Shown here: positions 8,511 to 16,833 of the stretch, piece by piece
Layout: each line of letters begins with the position of its first letter
Numbering within the stretch: the first letter of the stretch is position 1
Source of the DNA: Candidatus Zixiibacteriota bacterium
GTDB lineage: Bacteria; Zixibacteria; MSB-5A5; GN15; JACZUZ01
DNA length: 64,000 nucleotides
Assembly: GCA_024280775.1 (NCBI GenBank)
Contig: JAJRPM010000012.1
Coordinates: 1 to 64,000, forward strand
Direction of reading: 5' to 3'
Notes under the pieces: generated by a model
What the model was told of the DNA's origin: nothing
The model's input: only the letters and a program-made list of their open reading frames with translations
Databases searched by the model: none
Position numbers and translations under genes: made by a program

Positions 8511-10280
8511 TTATGGCTTCCCTAGTAACTCCAATGTTTTTAGCGAATGGCAACTCTTGCAGGCGCTATCTAATGGACGATAGCGAACGAAGGCCTTTTT
8601 GCCTTTCTTTTCGGTCTTATGGCAGTTTTGGCACTGCGTGCGGGCATGTGCGCCTTCTAATCTGTATGATGCGTCGCGATTATGATCGAACGCGAGTTTG
8701 TCCCATGCATCTGTGATATGGCAATTGTCACAAGTTTTTTCGGGCTTGGATTTGGTAAACTGTCCGTGATGAATATCTTTGTGACAGGACTCGCAATTGG
8801 TCTTCTCGAATGTGAAACGCATTTCCTTTTTGCCCTTGGAGTTCTTTTTTGTTACATGGCAAATAGGGCATGGTTGTGCCAGGTGCGCTCCGGTCAATAT
8901 GAATGCGCTTTCTGCATTGTGTCTCTTGGTGGTGAACATAGATGGCTTGAAACCCGATTCACTGTGACAGCTTTCGCACAGGCCGCCGTCTTTTCTGTCG
9001 CTGAATTGGCCGTTGTGGGTGTCGGCGTGACAGTCTGCGCAGAATTCTGATTTCAGTTTCCTGGCGTCTTTGACACCGTTCTTATGACAGGCCTGACATT
9101 TCACTTTCAGGTGTTTGCCGAGCAATGGGTATTCGGTTCGTGAATGATCGAAACTACCTTTCTTCACTGATTTCCAGTCATTGGTCTGGTGACAGCTTTT
9201 GCAGTCTGGTCCTAGCTTGGCGTTGTGGACATCTTTGTGACATGACTGGCAGGTTGCAAAGTCCAGCCCTTTGTATGCGGCGAATACGTCGGAAGATTTA
9301 TCATTTTTCCCGCTCTTTGCTACATTGGCCGTACTGTTCTTGTGGCAGCTTTCGCATTTGGCTTTCCTGTGTTTACCGGTTAGTGGAAAGCGCGTAGAGG
9401 CATGATCAAAACCAGAGGCTGGCGACCAGGCTTTTTGGGTGTGACACTTTTGGCAGTCCTCGCCGAGTTTTCCTACGTGCGGATCTGTATGGCAGGGTGC
9501 GCAGTTTTTGAAATCCAGTCCGGTGAATTTTGCAAAGGCGCTATCTGGTTTTCCCTGCGGGGAAATGATAATCTTGCTTTGCTGAGTCGGGTGACATTTT
9601 TTGCATTGAGTGTCTGCGTGTTTTCCAGCTAGCACAAACTTTGTCTTGTTGTGATCGAATCCTCGCGCTGGTATCCAATGGTCTGTTGCGTGGCACTTGG
9701 TACAATCTGCTCCTAATTGATTCCGGTGTTCGTCACGATGACATCCTAAGCAGTCCTCAGTCAGACCAAGAAATGTTGAACTGAAGTTTACCTGTTGATG
9801 CTTTTTTAGAAAGTCGGTTTGCAGAAAATCCGGTTTATGGCAATCTCTGCACACTAGAGTCTCGTGCTTGCCCGAAAGCTCTAAACCTGTCAATTTGTGA
9901 TTGAACTTGTTCATTTCATTTTCCCAGTGAATCAACTGAAAATCTTTACCAGAATGGTCACTATGACATGAAAAGCAGGCTTTCTTTTCTTTGGTCACTA
10001 CTAGGTAATGATACCCTTTTTCGGACTTGATGGCAGCGCTTACGCCTGTATGACACTGCAAACACTTCTTGGCGCTGGGTCCTTTTCCAAATTCATGACA
10101 CTCGGTACAGTTTGTAAGACCTTCCAATCCTTCATGTGGCGCGGCTAAGTCTCCGGGTGATAGTTGCGCTTGTGCAGATGTGGGAGTGATAACCTGAAAT
10201 AAACCAATACATATCGCCAGGGATAGTATCAATGTCCCAATCACTGACCTTGGCGCTGATTTTTCACCCTTCTCTAACAT
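8511..10280 (-). CDS. 20-haem c-type cytochrome, cytochrome c3-like repeats
   Basis: This exported multihaem cytochrome of about 589 residues has a signal peptide (VIGTLILSLAICIGLF ... TSAQA) followed by 20 CXXCH motifs. The motifs recur in a pattern (G-x-D-C-x-x-C-H, W, F-D-H, L-x-G-K-H, C-x-x-C-H-K) typical of doubled-CXXCH/cytochrome-c7-like domains. The ATG at 10280 is preferred over an upstream TTG at 10334, which would overlap the preceding gene by 23 bases and add an unusual leader. Its Shine-Dalgarno sequence is weak. It is gene three of the operon, between the membrane protein and the 19-haem cytochrome, and is well placed to take electrons from the inner membrane across the periplasm. 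Confidence 0.92.
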   Translation of the reverse strand: MLEKGEKSAPRSVIGTLILSLAICIGLFQVITPTSAQAQLSPGDLAAPHEGLEGLTNCTECHEFGKGPSAKKCLQCHTGVSAAIKSEKGYHYLVVTKEKKACFSCHSDHSGKDFQLIHWENEMNKFNHKLTGLELSGKHETLVCRDCHKPDFLQTDFLKKHQQVNFSSTFLGLTEDCLGCHRDEHRNQLGADCTKCHATDHWIPARGFDHNKTKFVLAGKHADTQCKKCHPTQQSKIIISPQGKPDSAFAKFTGLDFKNCAPCHTDPHVGKLGEDCQKCHTQKAWSPASGFDHASTRFPLTGKHRKAKCESCHKNSTANVAKSGKNDKSSDVFAAYKGLDFATCQSCHKDVHNAKLGPDCKSCHQTNDWKSVKKGSFDHSRTEYPLLGKHLKVKCQACHKNGVKDARKLKSEFCADCHADTHNGQFSDRKDGGLCESCHSESGFKPSMFTTKRHNAESAFILTGAHLAQPCPICHVTKKNSKGKKEMRFTFEKTNCESCHKDIHHGQFTKSKPEKTCDNCHITDAWDKLAFDHNRDASYRLEGAHARTQCQNCHKTEKKGKKAFVRYRPLDSACKSCHSLKTLELLGKP

Positions 10281-10311
10281 CTGTCTTATGTAGTTTCCCG
10301 ATGAGCCATGA

Positions 10312-11199
10312 TTAGAATATCCAGCGATAACCAAATAGGACTGCTACGAAAACATGAATAATCATCACTGCTACCATTATGTAGGCAAATGGTTTGTGTA
10401 TTACATGCCAGTAGTGAAACAGTTTTACAAAAGTATCAAGGTATGCCCTTCGTCTTTCCAGGAGCGCTTTTCTTTGCGCAAGCTTCATAGCCTCGGCGAT
10501 GGCCTTCGGCGGTATATCGGGGGTATCCGATAGTATTTGCTTCTTGAGGTTGTAAAAGCGAAAAGGTCGCTTAATATCGTTTAGCGCTATGGCAAACATT
10601 GCTTTCACACCGGTGTTTTTGCCGGCTGAACCTGTCTCTGAGAATGAGCTTATCATCGCCAGCGCTTTGTCTGTTAGTCCGTAGGTTTCTTTCAGTATTA
10701 GCTCTAGTGTTTCACCGGCTGACTGTATATCGCCCAACTCCATTTCCGCTCCCTGCGAGCCTCGCGGGATTTGGATGTATATGTAACGGCCAAAGATTCC
10801 ACTGAACATCACAGCGAGCATCGAGAAGTAGCCTATTGAGACAATTCCATTGAACTTGAATGCTGTGTGTAACGTCACTAATAGCGGTCCGATGATTCCA
10901 AATAGAATGTGCACACTTAGCCATCTGCTGGTTTTACCCCAGCGAATGCCAAATTTTTGTCGTTTGCGCAATGAATATAGAAACAGTAGCAGTATCATGG
11001 CGCTTCCGACTATTCCATACCCATGCCCGATTAGTCCACCGGGTTTGAGCATAGTGTGCATCTCAAGATGCGGACGCTCTGCCAGAGGAGCGCTGTAGTA
11101 GACCCAGCCGGAGACGAACGCAACGAGAATTAGCGTTAGTGACACTGCATAGAGTATCATGAGCGTCGGCCCAAAATAGTTGCGCTTACCGTTCGCCAT
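10312..11199 (-). CDS. Cytochrome-b-like integral membrane subunit
   Basis: This 295-residue inner-membrane protein has four helices near residues 13-33, 58-76, 95-112 and 119-141, a soluble stretch of about 120 residues, and a last helix near 272-291. Histidines in or beside the helices (H59, H97, H111 and one in the last helix, M-I-I-H-V-F) could ligate haem b, as in b561/ferric-reductase-like proteins. The ATG at 11199 is chosen over a TTG six codons upstream; a GAGGTGG lies about 11 bases before it. It overlaps the end of the Fe-S flavoprotein gene by 14 bases. The likely job is to pass electrons from that enzyme to the periplasmic cytochromes. Haem content is inferred. Confidence 0.75.
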   Translation of the reverse strand: MANGKRNYFGPTLMILYAVSLTLILVAFVSGWVYYSAPLAERPHLEMHTMLKPGGLIGHGYGIVGSAMILLLFLYSLRKRQKFGIRWGKTSRWLSVHILFGIIGPLLVTLHTAFKFNGIVSIGYFSMLAVMFSGIFGRYIYIQIPRGSQGAEMELGDIQSAGETLELILKETYGLTDKALAMISSFSETGSAGKNTGVKAMFAIALNDIKRPFRFYNLKKQILSDTPDIPPKAIAEAMKLAQRKALLERRRAYLDTFVKLFHYWHVIHKPFAYIMVAVMIIHVFVAVLFGYRWIF

Positions 11200-12502
11200 A
11201 TTTGGTCGCCACCTCAACGCCTATTTGATTTAGAAAGCCTGTCGGCAAGATTCCTCCGATAAAGGCGAAGATGAATTGGTTTTCTATCGCAATTATCTCT
11301 TTGGAATCATCGAGTTTCTCCAGTATAACGATTTCTTCCTGTATCTCTTTCCCGCCACATTCTGGAATAAACCTTAGCCAGCCTGCATCTATTGCGCGCT
11401 GAACTTTTTCGCGGTTTTCTGCATTAGCCGCCTCCAACGCTTTTCCTCTGCAGGCGAGAGTGACTTCTGTACCCTCTTGCTCACCCAGAGCCAACGCTCC
11501 CTCGGCGGCGCTGTTGCCTCCCCCGACTACGAGCAGTTTCATGCCCTTGTATTGTTCAGGCTCTATTAGTTTGTAGGCAACCTTTGATGAACGCTCTCCA
11601 CTGACTCCGAGTTTTCTTGGTGTGCCACGTCGTCCGATTGCCAACAGCACATTCTTCGCTTGATGCGTCGATTTACTGGTTATTATTTCAAAATGTCCGT
11701 TACTGCGTTTGATGTCCTCGACTTTTTCATCGATATGAACTTTGATTTCTGCTTCGGTTATTACCTTTTCCCATAGTTCGAGCAAATCCTCTTTGATAAT
11801 TTCCTTGAACTTCACTTTTCCATACAGTGGGATTTCCATGGGTTGTGTCATGACCAATTTCTGCCGCGGATAGCTCAACGCCGCGCCACCTACGCCTTCT
11901 TGCTCTATGGTTATGTAGTTCAAACCCAGCTTTTTCGCCTGCAATGTTGCGGCGATTCCTGCGGGACCTGCGCCGACAATTAGTACGTCATGTATTCCAT
12001 TCTCTGAGCGTCTTTCGGCTTTGACAATATACTCCATTGCCTGACAACCTTGTGTCACGGCGTTACGTATTAGTCCCATGCCGCCGAGCTCACCGGCTAT
12101 GTATATTCCCGGGACATTGGTTTCGAATGTTTCTTTGACCATAGGAATATCCACACCTCTCCGCGAGGTGCCGAACACTAACCCTATGGCGCCAACCGGG
12201 CAGGCATCGAGGCAGGCTCCATGACCGATACATTTTGTAGGGGAGACCAATTCCGCTTTTCCATCGACAATTCCGATTATATCTCCCTCAGGGCAGGCAT
12301 CCAAACACGCGCCGGCGCAGATACATCTTTGGGAGTCTATTTCTGGATGAAGTGATACTGGTTCTGTCAATCCATCAGTGACAGCTTTTGCAAGTTTGTT
12401 TTGCGCCACCTGCGCGTTGGTGAAATGCTTTTTCCAATATGACCACACCACCAATGCGCAGAGTGGCAGGGCCAGGGAGTAAATCATTTGTTCGATTGAC
12501 AT
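11186..12502 (-). CDS. Membrane-anchored Fe-S/FAD NAD(P)-binding oxidoreductase
   Basis: This 438-residue protein has an N-terminal helix at residues 3-21, two ferredoxin-like motifs near 60-71 and 91-102, and a thioredoxin-reductase-like flavoprotein with a FAD site G-A-G-P-A-G (177-182) and a second dinucleotide site G-G-G-N-S-A-A. Both cluster motifs are non-standard: the first is C60-x-C62-x3-C66-x3-C70-P, and in the second His94 replaces the usual second cysteine. A segment resembling the C-terminal V-P-G-I-Y-x-A-G-E motif of flavin reductases lies at 131-150, ahead of the FAD site. It is the first gene of the redox operon. It probably oxidises NAD(P)H and feeds the membrane subunit; flow in the reverse direction is equally possible. 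Confidence 0.85.
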   Translation of the reverse strand: MSIEQMIYSLALPLCALVVWSYWKKHFTNAQVAQNKLAKAVTDGLTEPVSLHPEIDSQRCICAGACLDACPEGDIIGIVDGKAELVSPTKCIGHGACLDACPVGAIGLVFGTSRRGVDIPMVKETFETNVPGIYIAGELGGMGLIRNAVTQGCQAMEYIVKAERRSENGIHDVLIVGAGPAGIAATLQAKKLGLNYITIEQEGVGGAALSYPRQKLVMTQPMEIPLYGKVKFKEIIKEDLLELWEKVITEAEIKVHIDEKVEDIKRSNGHFEIITSKSTHQAKNVLLAIGRRGTPRKLGVSGERSSKVAYKLIEPEQYKGMKLLVVGGGNSAAEGALALGEQEGTEVTLACRGKALEAANAENREKVQRAIDAGWLRFIPECGGKEIQEEIVILEKLDDSKEIIAIENQFIFAFIGGILPTGFLNQIGVEVATKYGER

Positions 12503-12959
12503 TAATCTATAACCTCTACCTGGACTATTGGGACATTCTATATCTTATATACTCGTGAGGAGCGTCGCAAAAGTGTTCCGCAGGAACGACCGTCACTGGC
12601 GCTTGTTCCTGCAAGTAACACTTCTTATGGTTAGGTAAGCTTCTCTTAGGTAGGTAATCGGCGCCAGTTGGGCCAAAACTTACATTGGGTGATACACTAT
12701 CTTAGGTGGGAAAGTCAATAAAACAATGGTGAAAAACTTTTCATGATGCGGAAGTTTTTTGTTCGCGGGTAGAGCGTAAATCAGGGGAGCGCGTAGCTCA
12801 GAATTGTTCAATTCACTATATGAATCCTCAATGGTTCATTTGACGCAAATTTTCAATCGCCGTAAGTTTAGTTACAATTACGCAGAGGTGACTGTGCAAC
12901 GAATTGCAACGGTCATGACGAAACAAGCGGATCTATTTGTTCATTGAAACAAAGGCTAC
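12503..12959. other. 457-base gap between two minus-strand operons
   Basis: No coding frame is convincing here. The gap must hold the promoter of the redox operon (reading left from about 12520-12700) and the 3-prime end of the upstream barrel operon. Near the redox gene the sequence turns AT-rich (12535-12555). A long inverted repeat lies at 12571-12623. No clean promoter or intrinsic terminator could be assigned by eye. Confidence 0.6.
12571..12623. promoter_or_regulatory. Large interrupted inverted repeat upstream of the redox operon
   Basis: AAGTGTT (12571-12577) pairs with AACACTT (12617-12623), and GCAGGAAC (12580-12587) pairs with GTTCCTGC (12605-12612). This gives a 7-bp outer and an 8-bp inner stem separated by a small CC/AAGT internal loop, with a 17-base apical loop. 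It lies 70-120 bases ahead of the Fe-S flavoprotein start, where a 5-prime leader structure or protein-binding palindrome would be expected. No T-run follows on either strand, so an intrinsic terminator is unlikely. Its function is unknown. Confidence 0.45.
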
Positions 12960-14723
12960 TTAGAAGGATCTTCGGAGCGCGATGCTACCACTGGTTTCGT
13001 TGAATTCATTCGAGGCGGGGTTGTCGCTGGTGAAGCGAGTGTGATTTATCCCAAGGGTGAGGTTACCGACTTTTTTTATGGGGTATGAGCTTCTGAGACT
13101 TAGACGTAGTGAAGTATTTTCGCTATCATTAGAAATATTAACTGATGCGCTGGAGACCAGGAGGTTTTTTAAGGCTCTATGTCGCGCCGAGCCGCCATAG
13201 GTTCTAGTAGTTCTCCAAGCCCCCCCACCGCGACGGCTCAATACTGTGTTTATGTTTGGGGAAACAGTTACGTTATTACCTATTGCAATCGCGGAGCGGA
13301 GAGTGGTGGTATGTGATTCGAATTCTGACTGTTTGCGTAACGTGTTGTTTTCCTGAGATGCTTGGTAAGTGTAGTCAATGCCTATGTTTCTAAAGGGCCC
13401 GGAACGGAATGAGATGGTGTGGGCGTTTCGCACTATCCAATTGTTGTTATCTAATAGCGCTAGTGAGTCGGTGGCGTCATTGTCGAGGCTAACTAGCGCT
13501 ACACTGGTTGTGATGTTCCAGCGGGAGGTGGGTCTGTTGGTGAGAGCCAGAGTAAAACGATTGCGTTTGGTGGTAAATCTTTTTTGGTCTATTAGGTTGT
13601 CTTCCTGCAACGAACCATTTAGGCGCACTTGCGTTGAGCGACCGCGAAATATCGCGCCAAATCTAACTTGACGGTAGTCCACTGGTAGTGACGCGGCCGC
13701 TAGTGACACGTATCCGGGGCCCAGATAACTGTACCCGCCGCTTAGGGTGATTTTCTTCGTGGGCCTGATTTTGACATCGGTTGTGTAGCTGTAGTCGAAT
13801 GATGTGCTTACCGTTGGTGTCAGTAGATTGTCAACTGCATCAGGGACTTCATCAGCGTTTAGTGTTGAGGATCGCCTGTCTCGCGTGTTGGCGCTTCCTG
13901 CGAGTTCCGATTTCCAGCTGAGCTTGCCGGAGAAAGCAGAAAGGTTAAACACTGTTGCCAGGACGAGATTCTCTTGTGGGGTTACCGCTAGTGGATTCAA
14001 AGTTGTGTCGGTTGTAGTGTCACTAACTATCGCAGAGTCTCCATTGGCAGGTAAAGGCGCGTCATTTATTGAACCAAGTTGATCGCGGGCGTTGAGGGCG
14101 ATGAAGGTGAAGTTAGTTCCCCTTTGGGAGCCGAAACCAAGAGAGACTCCGTAGACTCGTCTTTCATAAGAGCGATTATTATCTGTGGTCGCTACCGCTC
14201 GATTGGTTATGCCACCAATTGCTTTTAGGGTCACTACTTTGGGTGAGAGCGCTATGGAGGCGCCTCGTATTTTGATGCCGTTTAGAGTTAGTGGTGTGTA
14301 GTTTTCGGTGAAGTCACCTGCATGCGCTTCGCCCCAGGACCATTTGGGATTTACGCCTCCTTGATTCAACTGCTGTCTTCCGGTCTCATTTTCAGTGGAG
14401 ATTAGGAAGTTGAATCTAAGGTCCATAGCATTGTATAGTGACACAGTTGGAGAGAAAGACAGTCGTGCGGTTGAGGCGGGTCTGCGCCTTTCGCGGCCGT
14501 CGATGCTGTATAGTTCTCCGAAGAAGTTTAGCGAGCCATGGACTGTGATTGGCTTCGGACCAGAGTTTGAGTTGGCCGGGGTTGTGTTGGTCGTGTCATT
14601 CGTCGGTGTTTGGGCAATTGCGGTCGACACCGAAGATAACAAAGCTAGCGCCACAAGCGCTTGCAGACCGAGGGTGCAAAATGTAAGTGAACGCTTGTTA
14701 TTTTGTGAGGACTTCAATTTCAC
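12960..14723 (-). CDS. Outer-membrane beta-barrel protein, last gene of the giant-protein operon
   Basis: This exported protein of about 587 residues has a signal peptide (LGLQALVALALLSSVSTAIA, cleavage before Q), a short Thr/Asn/Pro linker, and then a long run of amphipathic strands ending S-G-S-I-A-L-R-R-S-F, with a terminal Phe as in outer-membrane barrels. Strand patterns such as R-x-T-L-A-L-T-N-R-P-T-S-R-W-N-I-T-T fit a 20-plus-strand barrel. The GTG at 14723 (GAGGG 11 bases upstream) is chosen; an ATG at 14747 gives an over-long leader without a Shine-Dalgarno. Its start overlaps the FN3 gene, suggesting coupling. It may be an export or anchoring partner for the FN3 or giant protein; no family name can be given. 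Confidence 0.7.
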   Translation of the reverse strand: MKLKSSQNNKRSLTFCTLGLQALVALALLSSVSTAIAQTPTNDTTNTTPANSNSGPKPITVHGSLNFFGELYSIDGRERRRPASTARLSFSPTVSLYNAMDLRFNFLISTENETGRQQLNQGGVNPKWSWGEAHAGDFTENYTPLTLNGIKIRGASIALSPKVVTLKAIGGITNRAVATTDNNRSYERRVYGVSLGFGSQRGTNFTFIALNARDQLGSINDAPLPANGDSAIVSDTTTDTTLNPLAVTPQENLVLATVFNLSAFSGKLSWKSELAGSANTRDRRSSTLNADEVPDAVDNLLTPTVSTSFDYSYTTDVKIRPTKKITLSGGYSYLGPGYVSLAAASLPVDYRQVRFGAIFRGRSTQVRLNGSLQEDNLIDQKRFTTKRNRFTLALTNRPTSRWNITTSVALVSLDNDATDSLALLDNNNWIVRNAHTISFRSGPFRNIGIDYTYQASQENNTLRKQSEFESHTTTLRSAIAIGNNVTVSPNINTVLSRRGGGAWRTTRTYGGSARHRALKNLLVSSASVNISNDSENTSLRLSLRSSYPIKKVGNLTLGINHTRFTSDNPASNEFNETSGSIALRRSF

Positions 14724-16788
14724 GTGAGCGAATTCCCTCGGAACCATTGGCGCCGACTGCTGAGAGTGAGTAGTAATATCTTATTCCAGAGCGAACATCT
14801 TTATCCGGGAACGCTGATTTATCTTTGGCAATGATAGAGCCGGAGATTAGCTTTGCGGCGCCGACGGCAGATCTGCGATATAGTCTATAGCCATCGACAT
14901 TGTCTTGATTGGTGATGTTCCATACTACGCGAATGCTGTCACCGTAATTGAGACAGCGAATACCTCCGGGTGGGAGTAGGGCTCCGATTGCTCTGCTGAT
15001 TGTCACTGGATGTGACGGCTGTCCCTCACGGTTATCTGATGTTACCGAACGGAGCCAGTAGGTGAATGAAGTTGCGGCGCTGGTTGCTGTTGTGTCGGTG
15101 AAGTGTCCAGTCATCGCCATGACAGGCAGGGCGTTGAGTCTAACAGCGTTAGTGTTATCACTCGCAGGCGCTCGATATATATTGTAACCGAAGACAGAGT
15201 TATCTGACGATGGAGTCCAGAACAGGCGATTGCCGTCTATATCAGCATGCCCAAAGAATGATTGTGGCGCTTGCGGGGCTTCATCGGGCTTGGCAAGCGG
15301 TGAACCTGAGACTGCTTCTGTGTAGGGGCTGTATTGATCGCTATAGGTTACCGAACGCATGGCATACATGTAAGTTCCACGCGGTGAGAGGCCGTAGGTT
15401 GTATCTGTCCAGGTGGAATCGTCTCTGATGATTAGCGCTGAGACTTGGGTGAAGTCGCTTCCCCAACTTCTGGCGCGGTAGATATAGTAGCCGCGCACCA
15501 AAGTATCCGGGATTATTTGCCATGAAAGTTTTACTGCGCTTGAGTCTGGCTCAGTTTTTAGTCCGTTTGGCGGGAGCGGACGCACCGGGGTGTGGAACAT
15601 TGCTATTGCCTGCGCGGAGCGGTCGGATTCATTGCCGGCTTTATCTAACGCAGTGACTCTATAGTAGTAGTCACGGTGGAGCGTGGCGGAATAGTCAATG
15701 TAGTAGGCGCTGTCGTTGGGTGTTGGGGCTGTGTTTACCTGGGTGAATTGTGAGTCTGCGTCTATGCTACGGAAGATATTGTAGCCGATGACATCATTGT
15801 CAGGAGATTTTTCCCAGGTGATGCGGATTCCTTCACGTTCACCGATTGCGAGTACATTTTCCGGCTTTGCAGGGGGGCTATTGTCATGCGCGCGGGCTAG
15901 AATTACCTGACGCTCGCTTTCATTGCCTGCATAGTCTGCTGAAACGACTGCGTAGTAGTAGGTGCGCTGGTTGAAGACTGTTGAATCGATGAATTTCATT
16001 TCCGGCGCCTGAGTGTCATCATCTCCAAATCTTAATGCCAGAATCTCCTCGCGGTTTAGACGTTGGTAGAAACTTGCGCTATCGGCGCTACGGTAAACAT
16101 TGAAGCTGAATGCTCCGGAGTCGTCGGGATTGGCTGTCCACTTCAGCGTTACTTGTTTGTCGCCGGTTTCTACTTCAACCAGGTTTGGGCCAAGGAGTGG
16201 AAACATCGGAACTCCAACGGTAACCTCAACTGTATCTGATGGCGCTGATTCTTTTCCGGCGCTATCAACTTGGGCGCAATAGTACACATAGGTTGAATCA
16301 AGTGACACAAGCGTATCTACCAATAGATGTCCCATCAGTTTTCTGAAGGGTTTGAGTAAGAACTCTAATGATTGGATACGTTCGTCACTGGTGACTATCA
16401 TATTCCATAAGTCGGTGGTGTCAGTGGCGCCGATGAAGGTCACCATGCCATCGACACCTTCTTTGCCTATGGCTCTTAGTTCGGAGAATGATCCTATCCT
16501 ACTTAGAGGAGATTCTGTCACCAGCTCCTGGAGAGAGTCACCTTTCTTGTGGCGGTATATATTGTATCCAGTCCAGCCATTGGTTTGCGATGCGCTCGAC
16601 TTGTGCAGCGCCGGGCCTTCAATGACTAACATGACTCCTTTGGGAGCTGATTGTGCATAGACTCTAAAGTCATCGCTTGATTGCGCCAGGCTCTTGTTGG
16701 ATGTGACGCCGATGATTAGTGACAGTACAAGCAAGGTTGCGCCGATTGTTCGTGATATTTTTTTGATATTTGTATTGTACTTATTCAT
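14698..16788 (-). CDS. Secreted fibronectin type III repeat protein
   Basis: This 696-residue exported protein has a signal peptide (TIGATLLVLSLIIGVTS) and a series of FN3-like domains of about 95 residues. Five clear copies start near P-x-x-P/V-x-x-L with the core W-x-x-x-x-D-x-x-x-x-G-Y-x-I-Y-R, plus one degenerate copy at the N terminus (G-W-T-G-Y-N-I-Y-R). There is no enzyme domain, lipobox or recognisable type IX sorting tail. The ATG at 16788 is preferred to a GTG five codons earlier; neither has a strong ribosome site. It lies 45 bases after the giant gene and overlaps the barrel gene. A surface or periplasmic scaffold role is inferred. Confidence 0.85.
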   Translation of the reverse strand: MNKYNTNIKKISRTIGATLLVLSLIIGVTSNKSLAQSSDDFRVYAQSAPKGVMLVIEGPALHKSSASQTNGWTGYNIYRHKKGDSLQELVTESPLSRIGSFSELRAIGKEGVDGMVTFIGATDTTDLWNMIVTSDERIQSLEFLLKPFRKLMGHLLVDTLVSLDSTYVYYCAQVDSAGKESAPSDTVEVTVGVPMFPLLGPNLVEVETGDKQVTLKWTANPDDSGAFSFNVYRSADSASFYQRLNREEILALRFGDDDTQAPEMKFIDSTVFNQRTYYYAVVSADYAGNESERQVILARAHDNSPPAKPENVLAIGEREGIRITWEKSPDNDVIGYNIFRSIDADSQFTQVNTAPTPNDSAYYIDYSATLHRDYYYRVTALDKAGNESDRSAQAIAMFHTPVRPLPPNGLKTEPDSSAVKLSWQIIPDTLVRGYYIYRARSWGSDFTQVSALIIRDDSTWTDTTYGLSPRGTYMYAMRSVTYSDQYSPYTEAVSGSPLAKPDEAPQAPQSFFGHADIDGNRLFWTPSSDNSVFGYNIYRAPASDNTNAVRLNALPVMAMTGHFTDTTATSAATSFTYWLRSVTSDNREGQPSHPVTISRAIGALLPPGGIRCLNYGDSIRVVWNITNQDNVDGYRLYRRSAVGAAKLISGSIIAKDKSAFPDKDVRSGIRYYYSLSAVGANGSEGIRSREIEVLTK

Positions 16789-16833
16789 GATTCTTATATT
16801 CACTTAATAGTGTGTTACACAGTATGTGTTCTG

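Noticed and set aside
6989-10280. Striking excess of GTGACA/TGTCAC words
   Set aside because: Within the cytochrome genes it is explained by the Cys-His codon pair (TGT CAC) of each haem motif; elsewhere the excess looked only mild.
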